Assembly: GCA_031763025.1 (NCBI GenBank)
Contig: JASSKH010000016.1
Span: 310,001 to 374,000 of the forward strand
Length of the DNA: 64,000 nucleotides
Origin: Macrocystis pyrifera
Lineage: Eukaryota; Sar; Phaeophyceae; Laminariales; Laminariaceae
Direction of reading: 5' to 3'
Shown piece by piece: positions 25,601-37,600 of the stretch; within the stretch, counting starts at the first letter, position 1, and every line of letters begins with the position of its first letter. The notes beneath the pieces are model-generated. The model worked only from the letters and a program-made list of their open reading frames with translations, was not told the origin of the DNA and did no database searches. The position numbers were made by a program, and so were the translations under genes.

Positions 25601-28600
25601 GCTTGTATATTCCTAGTTTTACCTCCCTCTCCTTATCTTAGCCTACCCTAATGTGCCTCTCCCGCTCTCACTTATTTTTATCGTGCACCGGCGGACGGGA
25701 TTTAATGTTCGCTCAAGCTTACCACATTTCCAAACCATCAACGTGGTGAACACCTGTCTCCATGTCGTTTCTCTGCAGGAGCTTCTCGGTAAGCAGAGCT
25801 TGTTCCTCGTGGGTGCCGGCGCCATCGGGTGTGAGATGCTGAAGAACTGGGCGTTGATGGGAGTGGGCTGTGAAGAGGGGGGTCAGGTTCACGTGACGGA
25901 CATGGACCACATCGAAAAGTCCAACCTATCGAGGTGGGTTACGTTGGCGTTGTTGATGGACACCTGCTACCCTATATCATATATCGTATATCGTATATCG
26001 TATATCGTATATCACAGTGACGCCGACTCATTAGTTTGTACCAGGTGCCTGGTTTTGTGTTGGCACCGAAATGAACATAATATGCCTACCTTAACGATAT
26101 CGATACCGGAATTCTACCTACCTTATTATCGATATCGATATTGATACCGGAATACTGTCACCGTAATACTTGATATTCCTATTGGAGCTTAACGGAAAGG
26201 GAAGTAACGTTGTGACGTTCACATCACGGACATGGACGCCCTGGAAAGTCCAATCTGTTCTAGCGGACTGTTGTTATCGATATCATAAAACGTTCAATGC
26301 GATATCGATATCCACGTATACGATATAACAAGTAGTAGTGTCATATCCCTAACTTATCGACAGGAATATCGATACATCAGAATATGGAATAGATGATTCC
26401 TCCAGCACCTTACCGATGTCGATATTGACACCGGAATATCGTATCCCTGCCTTACTGATATCCTTATCGATATCAATCTCGATACTGATACCTGATTATC
26501 ATGTTCCTACGTTACCAATATCGATAGGAATATCATAGCCCTGCCTCATTGGCATCAATAGTCTTATCGATAGCGATACCAGCTTATCGTATACCCTACC
26601 TTACCGACATTGATACCGCAATATAAAACGTTTTGCCTTATCGATTTCGATACTGGTACCGCTGACAACTGGCGTGTGACACTACACTATCATCGATAAT
26701 AGTGACGTCTGTCTCGGGGGTTTTCTTGAATGAATTTCAGGCAGTTTCTTTTCCGAGAGACGGACATCGGGCGGCCGAAGAGCTCCACCGCGGCCGGGGC
26801 TGTGTCGGCGATGAATCCCTCCCTACGGATCAAGCCGTACGAGGCCAAGTGCGGGCAGGAGACCGAGGAGCTGTTCAGCGACGACTTTTACTCGGGGCTG
26901 TCGGTAAGCACTGTTATTATTAATACTGCAGGGACTATATTGAGGCTTGACTTGATTATAGCATAGCAGGGCGGGCTCTTGTTGGGCTATTTATTGCACG
27001 ACCCACGGGTCAGGTCAGGGTATATTTTATTCAATCTCACGGATCGGGTTGGATCGGGTCGAGTCAGGAGGTTTTCGAGCTCTCACGGGTCATGTCGGGT
27101 CAACCTGTGCCCGACCCGACCCCGCCTGACCCGCGAGGTTTGACCCGACCCGTGAACAACCTGCCTGCTTGTATTACTTGTATTACTGCTTGTCGTATTT
27201 TCATAAAGGGAAACAAAACTACGAAAAAAGGTGACGGCTACAGCATGGGGCATACCAGGTAGGCCATACGCAGCAGTGTATCATCTACCTGGTATGTATG
27301 TACCATCTATCATATAGAGTAGTATCATAGCCTGCGGGAACAGGGGATGTGCTCGAAACGCATCGTTAGGAGCGCTGATACTTTCACTGGTGTGGCGCGC
27401 TGTTCGCCGAAGGTCGCTAGCACCGCGCGTGCCTCTTTTTTGCTCGCTAGTGTAGTCGCTATTAATAATCGCTAACCCTAGCCCTGGGTCCCAGAAGGGT
27501 TAGTACCACACACCCCTTGCGAGACGGACGACCGTTTAGTAGGGGGGCTGTTGATTGTACAAGGGCGTACGAAAAAAAAAAAACGAGACGGTCGGGGGAT
27601 TGCATGGAGACCGAAGGCATGTCAATCCGGGGGGTACTCTGCACCCTCGTATTTGAAGACGAATTAGTTGGAATAAGACTTAGATGCACTGTATTTTGCT
27701 ATCGAAAGGTGTGTTTTGTAGGGTATTTCCGTATGCACTTGTGGACTCACCCGGGTATAACCCTAACCCTAACCAGGATAGTACGCAGGTACCCTGGAAT
27801 ACATTACGTACTGTAGTACTGTTTGACCTAACGCCCACCTTGCCTTGCTTCGCCTTGCCTTGCCTCTCCTTGCCTTGCCTTGCCGGGCGTTCTCTGTACA
27901 GGCGGTGTGCACGGCGCTGGACAACGTGGAAGCCCGCCTGTACATGGACCAAAGGTGACATGACACGCATGCCTTTCAATTACTCTTCCGTTGGTCAGTA
28001 CTGTTGCTGTACCGGTGCATGCCAGGTACACTTACCCACCAGGTATGAAATGTGTACTCGTGGTAGAATTTCTTGCCCACTCATGTTTTCGCTTGCCCTT
28101 GTCCACTCACCAAGTTTTCGTTTTTGTCTTGTCGTACCAGGCACGTTGCTGTATGGAGTAAGGTCGTGGAGTGTTCTTCGGTTTGTTGCAACAGGGCTGG
28201 GCTATGTTCCATGTAACAGGCGTTGGATACTCGCAGCGATACCTTGCCTGTCGTAAACGGGAGCCTGACGGCATTGATCGTGTCTGTCCCTTCCTTCCCT
28301 ACATGCAGCAAACCGCTTCCAGTCCCGACGGGAGTAGCTAAGGCTTACACATACGTTACATTTTGGTTGCTCGCCCAATGGCTTTTTGTGTTGCACCTGC
28401 TGCTGCGGTGTTGCACCAACTTGTCCCTTTATACTGAACGTCCTCTTGTCGATTTTTGCATAGTCACTCCTTGAGCTGTACATACTGCTGCTGTCTTGCA
28501 AATGTGCCGGTTCTTCGGCGGTATCGCGGTGGTAACACAGGTGTCTCTTCTACCGGAAGCCGATGCTAGAGAGCGGGACCTTGGGCACCAAGGGCAACAC

Positions 28601-31600
28601 CCAGGTCGGTTTGGGTTTGGAACATGTATTCCAATGTCGTTTTTTTATTGGATAGTTCATTCGATGGCCGTTGGCGCCAACACTCAGCTCGGTTTAATGA
28701 TTGGACGATTTATTCGAACGCGGTTTGTGGTTGGCTGGTTGATTCAATGTCGGTTTTTGACTGGGTGATTTATTCGATGGCCCTTGGCACCAAAAAGGCA
28801 AAACCCAGTTCAGTTTGTGATTGGACGAACCATTCGATGTTGGTTTTTTTATTGGATGATTCCTTCTATGCTCGTTGGCACCGCCGAGCAGGTATGAGTT
28901 ACTATTGAAATACCTATGCGACGTCATTGGCCCTGTCGGTTTTTTATTCGATGAGAACCATCATATGGTGTCCCTATGCGAATTCGCCTTAATACGATTA
29001 CTACTGTAGCAAATTCATGTCGAGCTGTTAACAGGTGGGTGCGTGTCATGTTGTTGCCGTTTGCATGTAGCATGCAGATTGTAGTGTACCTGGTATACCG
29101 TACCCCTGTCGCCCCTTGCCCGTGTGCAGTCTGGTATTGTACGGTAACCCGATGTACTACCGCCTGTTTTCCTTCTCAAAAACGCTCCGTCATGTTACGA
29201 TACCAGGTATACTACATTACTTGAGTGCAGTATGGACCCGCGAACAATGAACGCCTGATCTGAGCGAAACTCTTACAATGTTACCATGTCTCCTTCCTGC
29301 TTAACATTTAGCATATTCTATTGTACAGGGGTTACGGGTACGGTTACGGTTAGTGCGAGGCACGCCACTGACACATTTTATTCATCCAATTTTGTTAGCG
29401 CTCCCCAAAAAGTTAGCCTTGTGTCCTTCATAGATTTCGCGTCTTTCGTGCGCCTATAGTACTGTACAGACCCTTGCTATCTGCAGGCTTTTTTTTTTCT
29501 ATGCTAGAGATCCCTCGGTGACCTCGTAGCCATATGCTGTGTCTGATATCATCCGTCGCGCGGTACGTATTTAGAGCACTGTCGCCTTTTATTTCGCTAA
29601 GAAACCCTTCGTGATGGCGATGGTGTTGCCGTGTGTGCGTGCAGATCGTGGTCCCCTTCTTGACTGAAAACTACGGTGCTAGCAGGGATCCTCCGGAGAA
29701 GTCGATCCCCGTGTGCACCCTCAAGAACTTCCCCAACCAGGTGAGAAACTCGAAAAATCACGTATTATTACAGATTCCGATCTGCCGTCAGTAGACCATC
29801 TAGATCCCGTGTTTTGGCGGTATGGATTGTTGTGCAAGAGCTGTGTCATACAGATCCTGTAGTACCCGCCAAACAGGACCTACACAGCAGATCGTGCGGA
29901 TAAAATGAATGAGGGACCTTTCTGCCCCGCAAGAACTAGATCGTGCAATGGGTACATTGATGATCTGATCTGATCTAATCTGATCTGTGCGATGTGTTGA
30001 TTTTTTTAATTGGTCGGCGAATGTACCCGTTCGGAAAGTTAACCCGAGTATCGCCTCAGGAAATCCCTCAACCAGGTGAGAAAGCTTAAGCTTGTGAATG
30101 GTCGACGAATGTATGTGTCAATTCTGATTGGTCCAACTGCTACCCGACTCCAATTTGATTTATACCTGTGTTTGCCCTCGATTTGCGGGCTCAGTTTCTG
30201 TAGTAGGGGGCTTAAGTTTTCAATATCTAGCCTGGTAGCTCATTTAGGATCTCGGAGGCGACAAGAGGACGGCAAAATAGCGAATATATGTCCTGCTTCT
30301 TCCGCCGTGATGTCATTTAAACAAGCAAGCAGGTATTTATGTTGGGTATCAGGTATACCTCATGACCATAGATGCCCCTTTTCACCTATGTAATGTAGTC
30401 CTTCCCCCCTAACCCTGCTGTGCTTGGCTGCATCTTCGTCAACTCCCAATATCGTACAATTGCGTCTTGTAAACTCCTAATCCCAAAATTTGGTGCACTC
30501 TTTTTGTGATACTCGTTTTGTGACGATTGACATTGACCGGAGCAGATCGAGCACACCCTGCAGTGGTCCCGTGACTGGTTCGAGGGCTGCTTTAAGCAAA
30601 ACGCCGACGATGTGAACCAGTACCTCACCGACCCGGACTACACGACCTACCTCAACTCCCAGCACAACACCAAGCTCGACACGTTGAAGCGGTAAGCCCG
30701 CCGTGCATACAATACAGAACGCCTCCTGGTGTCGAAAAAGGAAGGTTATTGCTAGAGATAGGGAACCGTCAGACACTACTCCGTGGTTTGTTTGGTGTAG
30801 GAGATGATTAGGCGTCTGGGTTTAATATGTTCTATTTTTGTTTGAAGAACGTATGTACCTTGAAGGACAGACTTTGGTTTGGTTGATTGAGCGCGTGAGT
30901 GGCAATGCCAAGTTGATACGGTACGGAACGGGACGATACTGGCAGACTGGTATAGTAGATCACGCAGACAGGCGATGCTGCTGGTGGTACTGCTGTAGAT
31001 GGCCTGCAGTTGCTGGGGCAGAGATACCGTAACAAGCCCGCTGTACAACACAGAAAGCCTGTCGAAAGTTAATGTGATGACGATTGCAGTGCCGGTCGCA
31101 CGAACCAGGCCGAGCTGGAGGGGTAGGGGTAGGATGTGTGTTCGAAGAGCAATGCAAGGAACTGTGCCACGCCAGGCAGCACGGTGATACTCGTACTGCT
31201 GCACACTGGTCGTTTAAGGCATGCACTACTTACTGTAAGGCATACCTACACACGTGAGAAGACCGCAGTTGTTGTCATTGTTGAAGTCGCTATCCGTGCT
31301 TTTATCGGAAGACTGGTATTATCGTTGCTGTTGTATCTGGACCTCGAAGGCCTCAAACTAGCCTGGCAGCATGCCTTTGACTGGAACTCCCACATGAATA
31401 CACGCCAATTACGCGCCGTACAGCGTAGAGCACGTTTGAGCGCAGTACGGGGAGCACAGCGGTGGAGATACCTTATAGGTGTTGAACTCGACCGTATGCA
31501 GGGTTTGTTGGTTTTGGCGATGCTCGTTTCACTCCGATCACTCACCGTGCCATTTCCTGTACCATATTGAAAGCAGCTGATTATTTGTAGTATAATGTAC

Positions 31601-34600
31601 CTCCAGTATTGATTCATATATCGCCAGTGTTATAGTAGCCGTAACTTGATTGAGTGTTGGTGAGACCACTCATCACCAGTGTTGGTGAGACCAGTACCTC
31701 CAATACTCCAATATTGATGGCAGGCAGTACCCCGAGTATTGATGAGGCCCAGTATACGCTCAGTATTGATGAGGCCGGTACCCCCGGTATCCTTCAGTAC
31801 TATTGAGACATGTATTATTGTGGCAGTACCTCCTGTGTTGGTGATGCCACTATTAATAGTCACCAGTGTTGGTGAGACCAGTACCTCCAATATTTTTTGG
31901 GGCCAGTACCTCCAGTATTGATGAGGCCAGTACCCCCGGTATTGGTGAGACCTGAGCCTCCAATGTTGATCTCCAAGCGTTCTTTTTTGTTGAAGTAGTG
32001 GTGAATACGGTTACGACCTTAGGGTTAGACTACAGCTGTAGGTCTAATTTTTTATTTTTTGTATTTGTGCTGCCGTGTATAGGATATCGGAGTCCCTGGG
32101 GTCCAAGAGGCCGAAGAGCTTCGAGGAGTGCGTGGTGTGGGCCAGGCTGCAGTTCCAGCAAAGATTCCACAACGAGATTGCACAGGTGAGCAGACAGCAG
32201 ACTGTCACACAGCAGGCATACTGCTGTACTTACAGTGCTGTAGTTGCATTTATGAGGTATACTCGAGTGACTCTAGTTATCTCTCAAGTTTCATACGTGG
32301 AGGTCTGGAATTTAGCACTCTACAGCAGGTACGGAGCTCTAATCGAGACAAGGAGGGAATTACATAGAGGTCTAGAGCGGCAGGGTCAGAGCTGGAAATA
32401 CACATGGTAGTCTACAAAATTAAAGGTCTAGATTCCGAGTTACGGTTAGGGTTAGGGTTAGACAGTCTGACCTCTAGAGCGACGGAGCCAGAACTCCGAA
32501 GGATAGGGTCAGTGTTCTATAATAGTCAGAGCTTACGCTTCAGTTTGAACAGAAAGCGAAAGAGCTTGAGCATTGTAGCTCTCACCAAGCCGCGGGGGGG
32601 TTACAGTCTCGTTGAGTTTCAGAGTCTACGGTTTTGTTAGCTGCGTTCCATGAAACCATGATTGAAACAACACGGTCGCCGCTTGTACGTGTATACTACC
32701 ACTGCTGTCTACTACTGTTTCTTACTGGTACGAAGCACGTGTAGAGCAGTGTAATGCTGTAGTATTCGTAGTGCGCCTGGCATCTTTGATAGCCTCAGCA
32801 CAAGCAGACCGTGCACAGCCTGTTTGTTGAGTCACTATTGTAATAGACCTACCCACCAACCATCCCACGGCACCTCACCCCACTCCATGCCACCGTTGTG
32901 CTGCCGTACACCAACCCAACCCCAACCCAACCCAATCACAAAGTATGAACTGTACGTAGTATACATGCTCCGATTTTTTTGTTTTGAACCGTATGTCCCC
33001 GTGGCCGTCTGTTCCACCCGCCCCTCTCGACAGCTTCTCCACAACTTCCCGGTCGACAGCCTCACGTCATCCGGCAACCCCTTCTGGGCTGGCGCCAAGC
33101 GTCCCCCCTCTCCCCTAAACTTTGACGCCAGTGACTCTCTTCACCTCGCCTTTGTCAAGGGGGCGGCGGTGCTGCGTGCGGTGAACTACGGCATACAACC
33201 TTCCACGGTAAGCAGCCAGCAAGCCAAACATCTTTTACTGTAGATGCTACCTGGTATATCTTGAGTCAAGGGGAGGAGGCGTCGTACTCTTCTGTTGCTC
33301 GCCTTATTCATTTGACCACTGACCACGCATCGCTTTGGAGAGGAGCACCGTTCGTATTCCTAGTGGAGAGACCCCTTTAGCGTTTGGATGATTTGGTGAA
33401 GGGGAGGGCCATTAGAGCGTGGGAACCGATGTTTGTTCGTATTATCAGCTTGTTTGCTTTGCCCTTGCCTTGCTCTACCCCGCCCTACCCTACCCTACTC
33501 TAGCCCACCTTACCTTACCCTACCCCACCCCGCCCTACGCCCCCCCCTCCCCCTGCGGTCTGGTAGGGCGACTCAGTCTACCTGGCCGCGCTTGAGAAGA
33601 TGGTAGTACCGGAGTTCAAGCCTGTGGATGGCGTTAAGATCGCCACCACTGAAGCGGAGGCCAAGGAGCAGGGGGGGGACGGGGGAGGCGGAGGGGGTCA
33701 GCTTGTGGACGTGGACGCTCAGTGCGAGCACATGTTGGCGGAGCTGCCCAAGCCCGCCGATATGATGGACTTCCGGTGAGGACAGATTGTTTGAATAGTG
33801 AATGGGTGTTGAATCGGCCAACGTATGTGCTTTGATGCGGCGGGATTACAATCAGTTGTGTTGATTCGATTGGTTGGTTGATTCGATTGGTTGGTGGGTA
33901 TGGAATACCGGTGAGGACGGGGGGTGTTTGAATGGTTGGTTGGTGGCGCAAACGGTCAGGGTTTCTAACATGACGCGGCGGGATTACAAGCAGCTGCGTG
34001 ATTGGTTGGCTGGTTTGATTGGTTGAATGATTGGTTGGTCGACATGATGGACTTCGGGGGAAGAGGGGGGGTGCGTGAATGGCTGAATTTTGACGCAAAC
34101 AGTCGGAGTTTCTGCCATGATGCGGCGGGATAACGAGCAGCTGTGTGAGCAGTTGATTGATCTGATGGGTTGGCTAGCTGTTCTGAGTGGTTGCTCGATA
34201 AGATGGAATAATATATGCTGCTGGAGTTTGCTTTTTTTCGTGATTGATGGGTGAAGGGATGTTTCATGTTTAATGTTGCACGCACGGTGAAAATACGCGT
34301 ACTTTTACGATTGGTTGCCTCGACTATTCTACGATGATGTCATCGACAATTCCAACGACGATTTCAACGGTTACTTTTTAGCGATTAGTTCAACAATGCG
34401 AACGATGCAGGCTGCACGAGGTGGAGCTCGGTAAAGACCTCGACGAGCACATGTATTTGGTCGCGGCGGCTTGGTACCTTAACGTTATTTTAGTCGAATT
34501 TCCGAACGATCAATCCCGCGGCCATTATACGTGTTTTTTGAACGTTCACCTGAACGGTTGTTTCGACGATGTGAAATATGCAGGTTGCAGGAAGTGGAGT

Positions 34601-37600
34601 TCGACAAGGACTTGGACGAACACATGGCATTTGTAGCGGCTGCATCTAACCTGAGGGCGCGGGTGTACAAAATTCCGGAAGCGGACATGCACCGGTCCAG
34701 GCAGATCGCGGGAAAGATCATCCCGGCGATCGCCACCACCACTGCGCTGGTGAGGATCGGGAGGGAGGAATGGAGGGGTGGAGGGGGACTATCAAGATTG
34801 GAGTGCGTCGTGGGTGTATACGTAGGAAATATGGTATTAGGGTATTAGGGTATTGCCAGGCACTCGGCGAAGTTGTAGTTGAAAAAGCTACTCATACGTT
34901 ACACTATTATAGAAGGACACAGTTTGTCGCCAACACCACTGTACTAGTGTAGTTTAGGGGAGAAAGGGGGGGATTAGAGAGTATGACGAGTAACATGCAA
35001 GGGGGTGTTCGATGGGGCACGAACCAAAGTACACGGGGGGGGTTTTCTCGGTAAATGCTCTACCGTAGTCTTTGGTAAGGTTCGGGATGGCCTCGATACC
35101 CCACCGAATTATTTGGTAAGGTTCCGTACGGCCGAAATACCCTACCGAAGTTTTCCCTAAGGTTCCGTACGGCCCAAATACCGTACCGAACGCTCCGGTA
35201 TGGTTCAGTACGAACTCGACGTCGGCACCCGACACTCTCGTAAGTTGGGTGCGCCCACCAAAACAAGTAAATACAGTAGGTGCCGACTCACGGTATACAG
35301 TACCCTACCGCACACACCCTAACCCTAACCTTATCTGAGGGTAGGAAATACCATGGTACAAAACGCAGTATTAATAGTATTATAGTGCCGCTATGATGTC
35401 GGCATGCGCCAGCCAACAATACCGGCACTGCTGTGAAGGCAACCGGCACTATACACTCCGCACACTGCCCTGCCACACTGGTGAATTTATCTAATCTCAT
35501 CTCATCTCATCTAATCTGTGCCAAGTGATTTCACAGACACCATCTATAGCACTCTAGCGGGCAACCGGCACTAGAGGGACCACTACTGAACCTGATACTG
35601 ATAGGAAATGGGCTCCGTATTAAGAAATGCATAGGAAAGACCCGATCCTGGTGAGTCGGAAATGAGTTGTTATCAAATGCCGGGTGAATGTTTACTACGA
35701 AATAGGCTAGGCTAAACATCCATGATATGAACAGTATAGTAGGCAATTGATAGGAGTTTCATGAGCAACATGTCGGAACATATCGCCATCATACAGGGAT
35801 CGTGGACATGCCTGGTGTCGGTCAGACTGTTGATACACACGAAGTACCGGGTATATTGCTTGTAGAGGGTGGCCTCTCCTCGCCTCTACCCCCTTCAAGG
35901 TTTTTGGTCCTCCGTTTGGTTTGTCGCTCATTGTATGGCATTGTCGGCTCGTCGTTCTACTGGTTTGTCTCTCTGTTGCCCGGTCGGTTTGTTGTTGTCC
36001 ATCGGTTTGTCACCCGTGTCGGTTTTTCTGTTTTTCTGTTTGTAGCTTTGTTCCTATGTCGTTTTTATGTCTGTCGCTTGGTCGCTTGGTCGCCCGGTTG
36101 GTTTGTCCCCCTGTCGGCTTTTCTGTGTGTCGCTTGGGCCCCGTGTCGCCTTCTCGATTTTGTGTGTTTCACTTTTGCCACCTTGACGTTTATCTTATTT
36201 CGATCGCTTCCGACAACCGGTCCTTTTTTTTTCGTCGGTCTCTCGACGTGTCGGGGGCATATTCTTCTAATAGGTGACGGGCCTGGTGTGCATGGAGGTG
36301 TACAAGATCATGCAGAAGAAGCCTCTGGAGTCGTACAAGAACTGGTTCCTTAACCTCGCGCTGCCGCAGTTCTCGTGTTCAGAGCCGCTCCCCCCCGCAA
36401 AGACGACGACCCTCATCAAGGGCACCGTGAGTGGCAGTACTCAATTTTGCGGCGACAAGTTGTTTTTGAAAAGATCAAATCTGCTCATGATACGGTAGAA
36501 TCTGCCTACAATATGGTGTGAAAGGTAGAGCTGCGAGTCGGGAGGATTTGACGACTAATAACTAGTCGGTAGGGGCCGTTAGGCAACTACTGGCTTTAGT
36601 CGGAAAATCGGTGGGCGAAGCCAGCTGGTTTCCAGCCGGCTTGCCGACTTGAGTGAAAGCGAGCCTATTGAAATCAGCCATCCTCGGCCAAGGGGGGCCC
36701 GCCCAAAAACCAACTATGTTGGATAGTCGGCACTTCCGGGAAATGACTTGCTCTTTGTCTGACTAGTAACTAGTTGGTGATCCAAGCCGTGTCGACTATC
36801 GTAGACAATGGGCTGTGCGCGTTTTTGGATGTATTCGTTACCCCGTGTGAACTCTGGATTGGAAGTGGTCTGCGTGGCACTACCTCGAGAAAAGTGTTGG
36901 TGATGTCACATGGTATGGTAATGATATGGTATCAAACAGGTGAGCCAGGTTATGATAGTATATGGTACCATTCTGGTGAGTCTGCGGTACGACGCGAGTC
37001 GACGCGGGAAGAAAGGGCTTAAGCCTTCTCGCGATATTATCGAAACCACGCACCGTAGTGTTGTAGTCGGGAGGGGGTGGAGGAGTCTACGTTGTCACCC
37101 CGGATCTGAGTTAGCAGTGGCAATAAGAGGGGGCAGGAGCAAAAAGGGCGAAGATAGTGGTAAGAGGCAAGGGAAACAAAAAAAAATGGTGTTTGTCCGT
37201 TAACGTATCCGTTTGCTCTTGTGATCCCAGGAGTGGAAGTGGTCTGCCTGGGATAGCCTCGAGATGGACGGGCCCGACGTGACCTTGGAGGGTCTGTTCG
37301 AGATCATGAAAAACAAGTACGGCTTGGAAGTGACGATGCTCAGCCACGGCGTGTCTATCCTTTATAGTTTCTTCGCCAACAAGAAAAAGATAGCGGTGAG
37401 TTACGAGTATCTAACTAAAGGTAAATTGCATGATACTATCTTGTCATCGAGCTCTGTGGTTTCTTCGTAAAAAAAACGAACGATACGTATAGCTCAGAGT
37501 TATAGTTATCGTGTTATCGTATAATTCACCATTATATACTATGTATATACATTTTTTTTTTTTTTTGCGTCGTTGTGGTGCCTTTTCATGATCCTTTATA

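Noticed and set aside
27684..28256. 190-codon frame on the + strand
   Set aside because: Overlaps UBA1 exon 14 in a different frame and runs through a CCTTG tract; composition is biased and no family is recognised.
35802..36353. 183-codon frame ahead of UBA1 exon 22
   Set aside because: Composed of GTCGGTTTGT-type low-complexity intron sequence and reads exon 22 out of frame.
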